DNA of 64,000 nt from Chryseobacterium sp. JV274 (GCF_903969135.1 NZ_LR824569.1:1922001-1986000), one strand, 5' to 3'. Shown: positions 34,791-44,877, counted from the first letter of the stretch. Notes: a model not told the origin generated them from the letters alone. Program-made: numbers and translations.

Positions 34791-37186
34791 TAACTAAGTT
34801 TATTTTTTATTTTTTGAAACCAAGATTGTTCTGTATGTTGGTTATAACCATAACCATATTTGTTGCTGTATCCTAAATTTTCTCTGCTTACGTCATTAAG
34901 TACAAATCCAACATTTTTGATTTTTTTCTGATCAATATTGCTATTTGCAAATTCTAATAATGCCTTTTCTGTGTATTTAGATCTGGATACATAAATTGTG
35001 ACATCAGAAAGTTCAGCAATAAGGAATGTGTCTGTAACAAGAAGCAACGGTGCAGTATCCAAGATTATATACTCATATTTATCTTTCAACTCGCTCAGAA
35101 GGATTTCATAACGGCCGTTGGATAATAATTCTGTTGGATTCGGAGGAATCATTCCTGAATAAATTACATCCAGATAAGGATTAAAAGATGATACATGAAT
35201 GATATCTTCAAGTTTAGTATTGTCATTATAAAGATATTCTGTAAGTCCGGTAAGTCCCTTTCTTGCAGGATTATATCTTTGAAGTTGAGGATTTCTGATA
35301 TCGGATCCTATGATAATTGCTTTTTTCTTAGGATTGGCCAATGTTAAAGCTAAGTTGACAGATGTAAAGGTTTTTCCTTCTCCTTTTACTGTTGAAGTAA
35401 CAAATACAACTTTCCCTTTTTTCTCTTTTGAAAGCATGAAGTTCATATTGGTAATAAGAATTCTAAATGCTTCCGCCATAGGAGTAATATCATTCATTTT
35501 TACTATTTCAGAATCTCCACTTTCAAGACTTGGTAATTCTGCAATAATAGGAGCATGTATAAGCTTTTCAAGATCATGTTTAGTAACAATTTTATTATTG
35601 AAAAGCATTGTTAAATAAATTATAATAAAAGGAATTAACAGACCTGCTACTAAATAAACCGTTAAAATAACATTGGTTTTTGGAGAAATTGCTACGGGTG
35701 AAGCATATGCAGCATCCAAAACTTTTGCTTTTGGAGCTATAATAGACTGTGCAATAGCAGTTTCTTCTCTTTTTTGAAGTAAAAGCAAGTACAGATTCTC
35801 TTTAATCTGCTGCTGTCTTTCTATACTTCTGAACATTTTTTCGATAGAAGGAAGTTTGGATATTTTCCCGGAAACTTTATTTTGTTCTCCTAAATATTCA
35901 TTTTTTGCCAACTCAAGCCCAACTCTATTTCTTTGGAGAGTCTGCATAATAGAACTACGCATTGCGTTAATTTGCTTTGTAACATCTACCACAGTTGGGT
36001 TTTCTTGTGTAGCAGATTCAAGCAATCTGTTTCTTTGTAAAACAAGCTGGTTATATGAAGATATCCCTGATATTGCTTCAGGATTATTCAGCCCCACATT
36101 TGCAGGCAGAACCTGATACTGCCCTTGTTTAGACACATAGCCTATAAGAGCTGTTGTAAGTTCCAGCTGAGCATCCACATCCAGTTGCTTAGCTCTTGCT
36201 GCTGCAGAACTTTCTAAATTAATTTTAGCTTCTGTTTCTAAATCAGTAAGATTATTTTTCGATTTAAAACTCTCTTTCTGGTTTTCAACTTCTCCTAGCT
36301 CTCCTGATAATTTTTTAATTCTATCTTCAATAAAATCTAAAGTCTTTTTTGATTCTGAATTTTTATCTACAATAGCATCATTATTATAAGCTATTACCAG
36401 GCTATTGATAATATCTTTTGCTTTTGATATCTGAGGGTATTGATATCCAAGTTTTAGTACGGTAGTTTCTCTATTTACAAGATCAACATTAAGTGGCCCT
36501 TGAAGGCTATTTACGGCAGCTTCCAGAGAAGATATCTGAAGTACCAGATTATTTATGTTTAAACCTTTAACTTCTACAGAGTTAAATTTTGGGTTTTTTG
36601 TTATTATAATGTTTGCAAATGGTAAACTTATTGTTTTACCATAAGTTGTTACAATATCTTTCTTAAGACTTTCACCACTCAAAGTTAACTTCTCTCCATT
36701 GACTGCAAGTTGAATTGTATTTACAGAGCCTTTATCTTTCTTCTCTCCAATTACTCTTACTTCTACAGGGGAAGTTTCTTTGTATAGCTCTAGGGTTCTG
36801 ATTTTTCCTTTTGCTGTAATATTAGTTTGAAGACTTAAACTGCTGATAACTTCACTCATCATTTTTTTTGACTTCAAAACTTCAATTTCATTGGCTATAC
36901 TATTTGTTTTAAGCCCTCCAATTCCAGATAAATCAGGTAAAACTCCCAAATCACTAGCCATTACAGACGAAGAAGAGTTTTTAGCGTCTTTGATAAGAAT
37001 TGTAGATTGTACACCATACACAGGTACCATAAATTTCAATGAAATATAGCCTATTATCAAAGCAATAAATGCACTTATAATAAACCAAGGCCATTTTCGG
37101 ACATATGGTTTTATAATTTCACTAATATTAATTCTGATTGAGTTGTTTTCTTCTTCTGAAAATTGTGAAGTTCGCTGGTTATCCAT
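34790..37186 (-). CDS. wzc: Polysaccharide co-polymerase and autophosphorylating tyrosine kinase (Wzc-like)
   Basis: A 798-residue inner-membrane protein. N-terminal Wzz domain with a first membrane helix near residues 30-55 ([18 protein letters not shown]), a long periplasmic coiled-coil region, a second helix near 500-525 ([20 protein letters not shown]), and a C-terminal BY-kinase domain with Walker A' ([20 protein letters not shown]), Walker A-prime partner ([12 protein letters not shown]), Walker B ([14 protein letters not shown]). The tail is tyrosine-rich ([14 protein letters not shown]). It sets chain length and gates export with Wza. I use the ATG at 37186; the codon before it is TTG. 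It is three bases from the wza-like gene's stop on one side and overlaps the wbpA-like start by one base. Confidence 0.95.
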   Translation of the reverse strand: MDNQRTSQFSEEENNSIRINISEIIKPYVRKWPWFIISAFIALIIGYISLKFMVPVYGVQSTILIKDAKNSSSSVMASDLGVLPDLSGIGGLKTNSIANEIEVLKSKKMMSEVISSLSLQTNITAKGKIRTLELYKETSPVEVRVIGEKKDKGSVNTIQLAVNGEKLTLSGESLKKDIVTTYGKTISLPFANIIITKNPKFNSVEVKGLNINNLVLQISSLEAAVNSLQGPLNVDLVNRETTVLKLGYQYPQISKAKDIINSLVIAYNNDAIVDKNSESKKTLDFIEDRIKKLSGELGEVENQKESFKSKNNLTDLETEAKINLESSAAARAKQLDVDAQLELTTALIGYVSKQGQYQVLPANVGLNNPEAISGISSYNQLVLQRNRLLESATQENPTVVDVTKQINAMRSSIMQTLQRNRVGLELAKNEYLGEQNKVSGKISKLPSIEKMFRSIERQQQIKENLYLLLLQKREETAIAQSIIAPKAKVLDAAYASPVAISPKTNVILTVYLVAGLLIPFIIIYLTMLFNNKIVTKHDLEKLIHAPIIAELPSLESGDSEIVKMNDITPMAEAFRILITNMNFMLSKEKKGKVVFVTSTVKGEGKTFTSVNLALTLANPKKKAIIIGSDIRNPQLQRYNPARKGLTGLTEYLYNDNTKLEDIIHVSSFNPYLDVIYSGMIPPNPTELLSNGRYEILLSELKDKYEYIILDTAPLLLVTDTFLIAELSDVTIYVSRSKYTEKALLEFANSNIDQKKIKNVGFVLNDVSRENLGYSNKYGYGYNQHTEQSWFQKIKNKLS

Positions 37187-37192
37187 CAATTT

Positions 37193-38017
37193 TTATTTCT
37201 TATTAAATAAACTTACCACTACTGCTATGGCTGTGATACCGATAGAAATTGCAGTCAGGTAAAGACCTGTATTTGGGTTTTGTTTTGCCATAACATCTTT
37301 TGTATTGTTTGAAGAAACAATAATGGCATCCCCTTGTTTCAGATTATAGTATGGAGAATTAATTAAATTAGCATCCTGAATATTAATACGACCATGAGAT
37401 ACAACCCCATTTTCTGTTCTTACAACCAATATATCATTTCTTTTTCCATACTGAGTCAAATCACCAGCCATCCCTAATGCATTTAAAATAGTTGCCTGTC
37501 CATTTGCAATAGTATAATCACCCTGTCTATTTACTTCTCCTAATACAGTAACTTTAAAATTAGACAGTCTCATATTAACTGTTGGGTTAATGACATATTT
37601 TGTCATTTTTTCCCTTAGTTCATCTTTAAATGTCGTTAAACTTTTATCTAATGTATTCAGTTTTCCCAATATTGGAAAATCAATATCACCATTGGCATCT
37701 ACAATATATGTTGGACCAGACAATATTGTTGCTCCTTGATTAGGAGTATTTCCTCCTGCTGCTGCATTTGTTTGAACAAGTTCTGATGAAGAATAGTTTT
37801 GATTAAAAGGCTTTACAACATCCATATCCTTTGCTGTAATCAGAATAATCAGCTGATCCCCTGCCTGGATTGTATTTGCAGAATTTTTAGCAGAAGCATT
37901 GATTGCAACCTGTTCTATATTCTGCATATAATTTAAATCATTCTTCGCATTGGGATTAACTTTACAGGAAATCGCTAAAGAGGACACCAAGATTACTGCT
38001 AATATTTTTCCTTTCAT
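37193..38017 (-). CDS. wza: Outer-membrane polysaccharide export protein (Wza-like lipoprotein)
   Basis: A 274-residue lipoprotein. The signal peptide ends in a lipobox (SSLAISC, Cys18). A polysaccharide export (PES) domain covers about residues 45-150 (IQAGDQLIILITAKDMDVVKPF, YIVDANGDIDFPILGKL). A SLBB-like segment follows (FKVTVLGEVNRQGDYTIANG, TILNALGMAGDLTQYGKRND). The C terminus has one membrane helix (ITAIAVVVSLFNKK). It forms the outer-membrane exit channel used with Wzc. It is shorter than E. coli Wza, as usual for Bacteroidota. Confidence 0.93.
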   Translation of the reverse strand: MKGKILAVILVSSLAISCKVNPNAKNDLNYMQNIEQVAINASAKNSANTIQAGDQLIILITAKDMDVVKPFNQNYSSSELVQTNAAAGGNTPNQGATILSGPTYIVDANGDIDFPILGKLNTLDKSLTTFKDELREKMTKYVINPTVNMRLSNFKVTVLGEVNRQGDYTIANGQATILNALGMAGDLTQYGKRNDILVVRTENGVVSHGRINIQDANLINSPYYNLKQGDAIIVSSNNTKDVMAKQNPNTGLYLTAISIGITAIAVVVSLFNKK

Positions 38018-38056
38018 TCTATTGTTAAATTATGCAAATATACATTTATATTTTTT

Positions 38057-39985
38057 CTATTTATCCAGGGCCTCATAGATAGAATTATTGCTTCGGAATT
38101 CCGGCACTATTGTTTTAAGAATCCTTACTACTTCCACCTTATCTCTTCTGAGGGAAGCTTTAGTAATTTGTCTAGTAAGTGTATCTATTTCTTCGAATCC
38201 CGTAGAAGGGTCTTTAGAGATCATAATTTTGTCATTATGAGTAGGAAGTGTTTTCGCATCATCACTCAAAAGTTCTTCATAAAGCTTCTCCCCAGGCCTT
38301 AATCCCGTATAAATAATCTTAATATCAATATTAGGTTCGAATCCTGATAATTTGATCATTCTTTTTGCAAGATCAAGAATTTTAACAGGTTCGCCCATAT
38401 CAAAGACAAAAATTTCACCTCCTTCTCCCATTGTTCCAGCCTGAAGTACAAGTTCACATGCTTCCGGAATCGTCATGAAATATCTTACAATTTCCGGGTG
38501 AGTGATGGTTACCGGACCTCCTGCTTCAATCTGTTTTTTAAAATGAGGAATCACAGAACCATTGGATCCTAATACGTTTCCAAATCTTGTTGTAATAAAC
38601 TTGGTAACATTACCCTCAACATTTTGAAGTGACTGTACAAAAAGCTCAGCAGCTCGTTTGGAAGCTCCCATAACATTGGTGGGATTTACAGCTTTATCTG
38701 TAGATACCATTACGAACCTGTTTACTTTATACTTGCTGGATAATTTTGCAACAATCTTTGAACCTAATATATTAACAAAAATCGCTTCATGCGGATTTTC
38801 TTCTACCAAAGGAACATGCTTATAAGCAGCAGCATGGTAGACCATTGAGAAGTTATATGTTTGGAACAAGGATTCCATTCTGTGATGATTAGAAACATCT
38901 CCTAAAACAAATTTGAAAGCAATATGAGGATACTTATCTCTCATTTCGAGTTCAATTTCATAAAGAGGGGTCTCTGCCTGATCCAGAATGACAATTAAAG
39001 AAGGGTTAAAGTTAGCAACCTGTCTTACAATTTCACTTCCTATGGATCCTGCTCCTCCAGTTACTAATACTGTTTTATCAAAATGCCTGCTCTTAACTTT
39101 TTCGTTCTGAATTTTGATAGGTTTTCTATTTAACAAGTCTTCAATTTGAAGATTTCTGATAGATCCTCCCAAATCACTGTCTCTCAATTTTTGTACTGAA
39201 GGCGCTTTAAAGACATTAAGATCTTTCTCTAAAAACAAATTCACCCACGTATTCATCTCATCTCTGGCCATCATCTCTTTTACAATAAGAATTCCATCAA
39301 TAATAAGATCTTCTTTCGTGTTTTCTTCTATTTTTTGTTTTCCGTAGATGGGCTTTCCAAGTAGAGATGCCCTTTTAGAATCTGTTCTTTGAGTTAAAAA
39401 GCCCACTACCTGATAAGGCAGACTTGGATTATCAAGAATCGCACGTGCAATTGCAATGGATTGTTCATCAATCCCCAGCACCAAAATTCTTTTTTTCAAT
39501 GCACTTCTTCTGTATTCCCTTACAATATGGAAAAACTCTTTCACATAGAGTCTGAAAAGGAATAATCCCATAAATGAAATTACAAAATAAAGCATCAGAT
39601 AAGGAGTAAGTATAAACTTAGCTCCTGTAGTCCAGAAATAAAGAATATTGATAGTTCCAATAGCCAGCATTGTACAAAAGCAGGATATCAGAAGCTTAAA
39701 TAAATCTATAAATGTTGAATGGCGGATAATTCCGGCATACGTCTTGAAGAGATACATAAAAACAGTATTCGCCAGAATAATAAAAGCAAAGATTAAGCTT
39801 TTATCTTCATGGTATATAAATTCCTGCTTGGTAATTTTTTCGATAATGTAAGTGGAAAGAAATAAAGATATAACCAGAATAATAATGTCTATTACAAGAA
39901 TTATCCATCTAGGAAGGTATCTTACGTCTGAGAGATTGACAACATTATCCCCTCCAAATATTGTTTTTCTAAGAGAATCGTACAT
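38057..39985 (-). CDS. pglF: PglF/WbpM-like UDP-GlcNAc 4,6-dehydratase, membrane-bound
   Basis: A 642-residue protein with four N-terminal membrane helices (about residues 25-135), a CoA-binding-like region, and a C-terminal extended SDR domain from about 285. The NAD motif is TVLVTGGAGSIGSEIVRQV. The catalytic region reads VSTDKAVNPTNVMGASKRA, where Met replaces the Tyr of the usual YxxxK, the signature of the PglF/WbpM/FlaA1 group. FGNVLGSNGSVIPHFKKQI and LRPGEKLYEELL follow. The enzyme converts UDP-GlcNAc to UDP-4-keto-6-deoxy-GlcNAc, the substrate of the PglE-like enzyme. It is the first gene of the operon, behind the promoter at 40039-40067. Confidence 0.93.
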   Translation of the reverse strand: MYDSLRKTIFGGDNVVNLSDVRYLPRWIILVIDIIILVISLFLSTYIIEKITKQEFIYHEDKSLIFAFIILANTVFMYLFKTYAGIIRHSTFIDLFKLLISCFCTMLAIGTINILYFWTTGAKFILTPYLMLYFVISFMGLFLFRLYVKEFFHIVREYRRSALKKRILVLGIDEQSIAIARAILDNPSLPYQVVGFLTQRTDSKRASLLGKPIYGKQKIEENTKEDLIIDGILIVKEMMARDEMNTWVNLFLEKDLNVFKAPSVQKLRDSDLGGSIRNLQIEDLLNRKPIKIQNEKVKSRHFDKTVLVTGGAGSIGSEIVRQVANFNPSLIVILDQAETPLYEIELEMRDKYPHIAFKFVLGDVSNHHRMESLFQTYNFSMVYHAAAYKHVPLVEENPHEAIFVNILGSKIVAKLSSKYKVNRFVMVSTDKAVNPTNVMGASKRAAELFVQSLQNVEGNVTKFITTRFGNVLGSNGSVIPHFKKQIEAGGPVTITHPEIVRYFMTIPEACELVLQAGTMGEGGEIFVFDMGEPVKILDLAKRMIKLSGFEPNIDIKIIYTGLRPGEKLYEELLSDDAKTLPTHNDKIMISKDPSTGFEEIDTLTRQITKASLRRDKVEVVRILKTIVPEFRSNNSIYEALDK

Positions 39986-39989
39986 TGTC

Positions 39990-40335
39990 TATATTGGTGT
40001 TCATATTTAATTAAAATTGTAATATCTGATCATCTGATCAAAGATAATTCTGATACAATCATGCAAAAATAAAATAATTTTATTTCAATATGTTGAAATC
40101 AAAAATAAATTTGATGTTATATTTATGAAATCTAATAATTCCATTACGATACAGCTAAGCTCACAGACAAAAATCATACCATATAAAGTCTTATAAAGGT
40201 GATATTTATCTGTAAAAAGTCTTTATTTCAGCTGTTTCATGTTTTAAATCATCATTAAATCTTTATGTATCAATCTCTTTCAATGAACTGATTGTTTTTT
40301 TGTTAAAAGTCATATTTCAAGTTTTTTTAAATTCA
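39990..40335. other. Leader and promoter region of the polysaccharide operon; no gene
   Basis: The interval between recX and the pglF-like gene is AT-rich and has no credible reading frame. It holds the promoter described at 40039-40067. A near-repeat of the word AAAGTCTTTAT (40190s and 40220s) and palindromic TGATCA words (around 40027-40042, at the predicted start of transcription) may be regulatory, without further evidence. No JUMPstart-like element was seen. Confidence 0.45.
40039..40067 (-). promoter_or_regulatory. Predicted promoter of the polysaccharide operon (TTTG-N17-TATCTTTG)
   Basis: On the minus strand TTTG (40064-40067) is followed after 17 bases by TATCTTTG (40039-40046), the same spacing and -7 word as the lpx promoter. 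Transcription would begin near 40033, leaving a leader of about 48 bases before the ATG at 39985. Confidence 0.6.
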
Positions 40336-40343
40336 TTAATATA

Positions 40344-40802
40344 TTATTCAAAAATATCAATTATTTTCTCATATTCAAAACCTTTACTCATCAAATATTT
40401 TATAGTTTTGGTTTTTTTTTGATATTCTTTCAAACCATTTTGTTTAGAATAATACCCTTCGAAAATTTTTCTGATAGTCTTTTCATAATCAGAATCATCT
40501 ATCTCATCAAAGCACGAATTGATCAGTCTTTCTGAAACCTGTTTTTGCTTCAGATTCATTTTTATTTTGGTCTTACCCCAGTGTTTGATGTAAAATTTGC
40601 CTCTGATATAGCTTCTTGTAAACCTTTCTTCATTCAGATAGTTTTCTTTCAGGAGGTATAAAATAATTTCTTCTTTAGCTTCATCAATAAGCAGAAACTC
40701 TCTCATCTTCTGTTCCACTTCTGCATGACAGCGGTCCTGGTAAACACAGTAATTGACCAGTTTCTGTTTGATTTCCTCAAAAGTATAAGATTTCTTTTCC
40801 AT
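40344..40802 (-). CDS. recX: Regulatory protein RecX
   Basis: A 152-residue, all-helical protein of the RecX family, which binds RecA filaments and limits recombinase activity. Family features are visible: KLVNYCVYQDRCHAEVEQKM, LLKENYLNEERFTRSYIRGK (the conserved LNEERFxRSY-like helix), KTKIKMNLKQKQVSERLIN and a C-terminal repeat (TKTIKYLMSKGFEYEKI). Three tandem three-helix repeats fit the length. It follows glyA, separated by a terminator, so it is probably transcribed separately. Confidence 0.93.
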   Translation of the reverse strand: MEKKSYTFEEIKQKLVNYCVYQDRCHAEVEQKMREFLLIDEAKEEIILYLLKENYLNEERFTRSYIRGKFYIKHWGKTKIKMNLKQKQVSERLINSCFDEIDDSDYEKTIRKIFEGYYSKQNGLKEYQKKTKTIKYLMSKGFEYEKIIDIFE

Positions 40803-40812
40803 TTGAATAAAA

Positions 40813-40838
40813 AAAGAATGAGCAGTTGCCCATTCTTT
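40813..40838 (-). terminator. Terminator after glyA
   Basis: AAAGAATG (40813-40820) pairs with CATTCTTT (40831-40838), and an inner GCA/TGC pair extends the stem on the minus strand. Seven A on the left read as a T-run on the minus strand, so it ends glyA transcription just before recX. Confidence 0.75.
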
Positions 40839-40858
40839 ATATGATATTGAAATGCCTG

Positions 40859-42124
40859 TTAGTAGTTAAACAAAGCTTTTCCTTCCATTAATTCGTTAAC
40901 TTTCTTTCTTACAGAGGTAAGAACTTCTTCATTTTTGATATTGTCTACCACTTCAGAAATCAATCCTGCAATAGTATCCATATCATTTTCTTTCAATCCT
41001 CTTGTTGTAATTGCTGCTGTTCCTAATCTGATACCAGATGTTGTGAATGGAGACTTATCATCAAAAGGAACCATATTTTTGTTGCAGGTAATATCAGCAA
41101 GTACTAATGCTTTTTCTGTTTCTTTACCATTCACGCCCTTGTTTCTAAGGTCTACCAACATTAAGTGGTTATCTGTACCTCCACTTACGATATCAAATCC
41201 TCTGTCGATCATCGCTTTTGATAGTGCCTGAGCATTGAATTTAACTTGTTTTGCATATGTTTCGAACTGTCCGTCCAAAGCTTCACCGAAAGCGACTGCT
41301 TTACCAGCGATAACATGCTCAAGCGGCCCTCCCTGAATACCTGGGAATACAGCTCCGTCTAATACCTGGCTCATCATTTTGATTTCTCCTTTTGGAGTTT
41401 TGTGGCCATATGTATTTTCAAAATCTTTACCCATCATGATCATCCCTCCTCTTGGACCTCTCAGGGTTTTGTGAGTAGTGGTAGTTACTACATGACAGTG
41501 CTCAAATGGTGAGTTTAATAATCCTTTTGCTACTAAGCCAGCCGGGTGAGCAATATCTGCCCAAAGGGTAGCTCCTATTTCATCTGCCACTTCTCTGAAT
41601 TTAGCATAATCCAAATCTCTTGAATACGCTGAGAAACCAGCAATAAGCATTTTTGGTTTTTCTCTTAAGGCAATTTCTCTCATCTGGTCATAGTCAATAA
41701 GACCTGTTTCCTGTTGAACTCCATAAGAAACCACATTATATTGGATGCCTGAAAAATTCACTGCAGAACCGTGAGTAAGGTGTCCTCCCATCGAAAGGTC
41801 CATCCCCATGATTTTATCACCAGGTTTCAAAACTGCAAGATAAATGGCTGCATTCGCCTGAGAACCGGAATGTGGCTGAACATTCACATAGTCTACTCCG
41901 AAAAGTTCTTTTGCTCTGTTGATAGCCAATGTTTCAACCTCATCTACAACTTCACATCCTCCGTAATATCTTTTTCCGGGATATCCTTCAGCATATTTAT
42001 TTGTCAGTACACTTCCCATTGCTTTCATCACGTTTTCAGAAACAAAATTTTCTGATGCGATAAGCTCTAATCCGTGAGTTTGTCTTTGTCTTTCCTTTTC
42101 AATCAGGTCGAAAATAATATCCAT
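40859..42124 (-). CDS. glyA: Serine hydroxymethyltransferase
   Basis: A 421-residue PLP enzyme that interconverts serine and glycine with tetrahydrofolate. Family start [43 protein letters not shown], the [18 protein letters not shown] helix and the PLP Lys in [15 protein letters not shown] are all present. I take the ATG at 42124; a GTG nine codons upstream lies at the predicted transcription start and is unlikely. A -7 element TACATTTG lies at 42154-42161. Confidence 0.97.
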   Translation of the reverse strand: MDIIFDLIEKERQRQTHGLELIASENFVSENVMKAMGSVLTNKYAEGYPGKRYYGGCEVVDEVETLAINRAKELFGVDYVNVQPHSGSQANAAIYLAVLKPGDKIMGMDLSMGGHLTHGSAVNFSGIQYNVVSYGVQQETGLIDYDQMREIALREKPKMLIAGFSAYSRDLDYAKFREVADEIGATLWADIAHPAGLVAKGLLNSPFEHCHVVTTTTHKTLRGPRGGMIMMGKDFENTYGHKTPKGEIKMMSQVLDGAVFPGIQGGPLEHVIAGKAVAFGEALDGQFETYAKQVKFNAQALSKAMIDRGFDIVSGGTDNHLMLVDLRNKGVNGKETEKALVLADITCNKNMVPFDDKSPFTTSGIRLGTAAITTRGLKENDMDTIAGLISEVVDNIKNEEVLTSVRKKVNELMEGKALFNY

Positions 42125-42153
42125 TTTACTTTTAGTTTTTGAAATTTCCACCC

Positions 42154-42161
42154 CAAATGTA
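42154..42161 (-). promoter_or_regulatory. Possible -7 element of glyA
   Basis: TACATTTG on the minus strand, 29 bases before the glyA ATG, matches TAnnTTTG. No clear -33 TTTG. It supports the downstream ATG over the in-frame GTG at 42151. Confidence 0.45.
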
Positions 42162-42273
42162 CGGAATTTTCATTGAGATTTCTCTATGGAAAAAATGATT
42201 TTAAACACTAAAAAATGAAAAACGCCATTAATAAATCTAATATTATGCTTCTTTTAATCTGATCAAAAATCTT

Positions 42274-43179
42274 TTAAAATTCTTCATCCACAAGTTCTTT
42301 ATTGACTACAGCACCGGCAAAATTTCCCTGTGCAACAGCATTAGCCACAGAACGCATCATCGTTACATTGTCTCCACAGGCAAAAACTCCGGAGACATTT
42401 GTTTTCTGCATCATATCTACTTTAATAAATCCCTGTTCTGTAAGCTCACATCCCAGATCATCGGACACATTGAGATTTTGTTCAAAAGGAATTTTAGCAT
42501 ATAAAGCCTGTAAAGAAACTTCTTTTCCGTTTTTAAAAATAATTTTTTGAATAGATCCATTTTCATGTTTGATCTCTTCAATTTCATCTTCATTCAGCAT
42601 GATTTTATTCTGCTTTAGCTTTTCAGTTTGTTCATTAGTAAGAACAGCTTTTCCATTGGTAAACAGAGTAAGATTTTTAGTCAGATTAAAAATCAGTTTT
42701 GAAAATTCGTAAGCCATTTCTCCATTGGAAAGAATTCCGGTAGTCTCGTTTTTCACTTCATAGCCATGACAGTACGGGCAATGTATAACAGAAATCCCCC
42801 AACATTCTGCAAACCCTGGAATATCCGGCATTACATCCTTCACTCCAGAAGCAAGGATGAGTTTTTTAGCATGGAATTTTTCATCAGATGAAGTTTCAAT
42901 CTCGAAACCTTCGATTGATTTTACTGTTTTCATAACGGTTCCGTTATAAAACCGGACCGTGTTGTATTTTTCTACATCTTCTTTTGCCAGCTTTGTAATT
43001 TCTGCAGGCGTTTTGCCATCATGAGTAACAAAATTATGGGAATGAGGAGTCTGCCTGTTACAAGGCTTTCCGTTATCAATAATCAGGACATTTCTTAAAG
43101 ATCTTCCTAATGACATTCCTGCTGATAATCCTGAATAGCTTCCTCCTATTATAATGACATCAAATTTTTTATTTTCCAT
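42274..43179 (-). CDS. Thioredoxin-reductase-like FAD/NAD(P) oxidoreductase
   Basis: A 301-residue flavoprotein of the TrxB-like class II family. FAD motif DVIIIGGSYSGLSAGMSLGR, GVKDVMPDIPGFAECWG, the redox pair in HCPYCHGYEV (Cys-Pro-Tyr-Cys), and ISGVFACGDN-like NVSGVFACGDNVTMM. The NAD(P)H region (TGILSNGEMAYEFSKLIF) lacks the usual GxGxxA, so a classic thioredoxin reductase role is uncertain; proteins like this occur as ferredoxin/flavodoxin or gliotoxin-reductase-like enzymes. Its 5' UTR is a nine-copy heptamer array behind a good promoter. Confidence 0.88.
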   Translation of the reverse strand: MENKKFDVIIIGGSYSGLSAGMSLGRSLRNVLIIDNGKPCNRQTPHSHNFVTHDGKTPAEITKLAKEDVEKYNTVRFYNGTVMKTVKSIEGFEIETSSDEKFHAKKLILASGVKDVMPDIPGFAECWGISVIHCPYCHGYEVKNETTGILSNGEMAYEFSKLIFNLTKNLTLFTNGKAVLTNEQTEKLKQNKIMLNEDEIEEIKHENGSIQKIIFKNGKEVSLQALYAKIPFEQNLNVSDDLGCELTEQGFIKVDMMQKTNVSGVFACGDNVTMMRSVANAVAQGNFAGAVVNKELVDEEF

Positions 43180-43185
43180 AGTTCA

Positions 43186-43250
43186 GTTGATAGTTGATAG
43201 TTGATAGTTGATAGTTGATAGTTGATAGTTGATAGTTGATAGTTGATAGT
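43186..43250 (-). repeat. Nine-copy heptamer tandem repeat forming a 5' UTR
   Basis: Nine perfect copies of GTTGATA (43186-43248) plus two extra bases run without a mismatch. In the message of the adjacent gene the unit reads TATCAAC. The array ends six bases before the ATG and begins about where transcription is predicted to start, so it makes up nearly all of the untranslated leader. A TGA lies directly before ACT-ATG, so the array is not an N-terminal extension. Confidence 0.95.
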
Positions 43251-43251
43251 G

Positions 43252-43284
43252 CAAAGTTAACATAAAATCAAACAACGCAACAAA
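43252..43284 (-). promoter_or_regulatory. Predicted promoter upstream of the heptamer array (TTTG-N21-TAACTTTG)
   Basis: On the minus strand TTTG (43281-43284) is followed after 21 bases by TAACTTTG (43252-43259) and then C, matching TAnnTTTGC. Transcription would start near 43246, inside the first repeat unit. Confidence 0.6.
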
Positions 43285-43350
43285 GTTGCAATAACATTTA
43301 TCTATTAACTTTATTTTGTCAACAAAACATCATTTACAATCTTATGAAAA

Positions 43351-44877
43351 CTACTTCCATTCATTTTTTGTCTCATCAATTTCATCCTGAATTCTTTTAT
43401 TGATATCTATTTTTGCTCCCTGTAAGCTGAAAATTGCCGTTCCTCTTTCTCTTGCATATGGATTGGCAATAGAATCCTTTAATTTTGCAACTTCAAAAAA
43501 AGAACCGGATTCCTTAAGCTCTTTTCCTGCTTCGGGAGCATCTTTGACCCTGATAACATTTTTATATTTTTTGCTTACATCTATCCAATTGATATAATCT
43601 GCATGAAATGACATCGCCACAATACCCGCTTTTGAATAATAATTAATTGCTCCTGCCTGGCCATAATTATCACACAGCACCATGGTATTTCCTGACTTTG
43701 ACAGACGGGAATATTCTTTATCTACTTTCTGAGCCAATTCTTTCCAACCCTGCATATCGGCAAAATCCTGTGGCAAAGGATGGTCTTTTCCATCTTCCCA
43801 GCGAAGCAGTCCGAATTTTTTGTACTGCTGCGGATGAGATTCAATATATCCGGGACTTCTATTGGGAAAGGCTACATTATATAAAGGAAGAAATAAAAGT
43901 ACAGGAATAAGGATGCTGACGGGTTTCAGGAATCTCTTCCTCCCTTTTTCAAATAGATGACCAAGAAAAACGGATCCAAAAGCAATGTACACCGGATAGA
44001 GTCCAATTGCATAATAATCTTTTGCTTTAAAAAACAAAAACAAAGCAATTGTGATGATATAGCTCCAAAAGAAAAATCTGAATTTATCGAAAGGCTTATA
44101 CAATAACAATGCTCCCCAGCCTGCAATAATTACAAAAACAACTCCAATGAAGAATAATAGCTGAGATTTCATAAAACCCATTCTATCTACATGCACAAGC
44201 TGTTTTTCAGAAAGTTCTTTCATATGATGAATGACCGGAAAATGATTCTGATACTGCCAGAGAAGGTTAGGAAAAATAATGATTAAAGCTAAAAGTGCGG
44301 CCAAATACACATGAGACTGCATAAAAATCTTCCTTTGCTCTGTCAGCAATAATGCAGGAATAAGCCCTAATAATGAAAAAGCAATATTGTATTTATTTAA
44401 TATTCCTATTCCAAAAATGACAGCTCCAATATAAATCCATTTTACTTTTTCCGAATTAAAATATTTAATCAAAGCATAATAAAGGAACAACCACAGAAAA
44501 ATTTCTAAAGATGTAGGCTGAAACAGCATATTTACCCGAAGAAGTACTGAAAATAATACTCCCAAAGAAGCCAGTATTTTAGCAAACAAACTTCCCTTGA
44601 GTTCTTCAACAACTTTCCATGTCAGCACAATTGTCAAAGCTCCAAACAGGGCTGGAAAAAATTTAATCCAAAATATGGAATTTCCAAGCATTTTAATTAT
44701 CCAGGCCAGCCAGGAATTTACCGGAGGAACAGAGAGATATCCCCATGCGAGATGATTCGCCTGATCGAGATGCAGATATTCATCTCTGTGAAGTTCATAC
44801 TCAGAGCTTATCAGTGAATATTGGAGAGCAAACTTTGCAATGATAAAAAGTAAAAGAATCCAATAGTCTTTTTTCAT
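43351..44877 (-). CDS. Glycosyltransferase family 39 protein (ArnT/PMT-like membrane enzyme)
   Basis: A 508-residue membrane glycosyltransferase with about eleven helices. The first luminal loop reads YELHRDEYLHLDQANHLAWGY with the acidic Asp-Glu motif typical of GT39/GT83, and the VPPVNSWLAWI segment follows. The C-terminal soluble part (from about residue 370) is variable (MVLCDNYGQAGAINYYSK). Relatives use polyprenyl-phosphate sugars to glycosylate lipid A or proteins in the periplasm. Acceptor and sugar are unknown. It is not in the polysaccharide locus and has no close functional neighbour. Confidence 0.87.
   Translation of the reverse strand: MKKDYWILLLFIIAKFALQYSLISSEYELHRDEYLHLDQANHLAWGYLSVPPVNSWLAWIIKMLGNSIFWIKFFPALFGALTIVLTWKVVEELKGSLFAKILASLGVLFSVLLRVNMLFQPTSLEIFLWLFLYYALIKYFNSEKVKWIYIGAVIFGIGILNKYNIAFSLLGLIPALLLTEQRKIFMQSHVYLAALLALIIIFPNLLWQYQNHFPVIHHMKELSEKQLVHVDRMGFMKSQLLFFIGVVFVIIAGWGALLLYKPFDKFRFFFWSYIITIALFLFFKAKDYYAIGLYPVYIAFGSVFLGHLFEKGRKRFLKPVSILIPVLLFLPLYNVAFPNRSPGYIESHPQQYKKFGLLRWEDGKDHPLPQDFADMQGWKELAQKVDKEYSRLSKSGNTMVLCDNYGQAGAINYYSKAGIVAMSFHADYINWIDVSKKYKNVIRVKDAPEAGKELKESGSFFEVAKLKDSIANPYARERGTAIFSLQGAKIDINKRIQDEIDETKNEWK

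Larger units (their letters stand above)
13609..39985 (-). other. Surface polysaccharide (capsule/O-antigen) biosynthesis and export locus
   Basis: Twenty genes run in one direction with gaps of 0-40 bases and many overlaps, from a pglF-like gene at the 5' end to rfbC at the 3' end. The locus holds export genes (Wza, Wzc), a flippase, two polymerase/ligase-like membrane proteins, two phosphoglycosyltransferases, two GT4 enzymes, nucleotide-sugar enzymes for two unusual amino sugars, and decoration enzymes. One promoter (40039-40067) and one terminator (13572-13596) are the only clear signals. The middle (about 23-29.5 kb) is conspicuously AT-rich, and two genes start with TTG, which suggests acquired segments. 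Confidence 0.9.

Noticed and set aside
43186..43250. CRISPR array
   Set aside because: Seven-base units without spacers form a simple tandem repeat, not a CRISPR.
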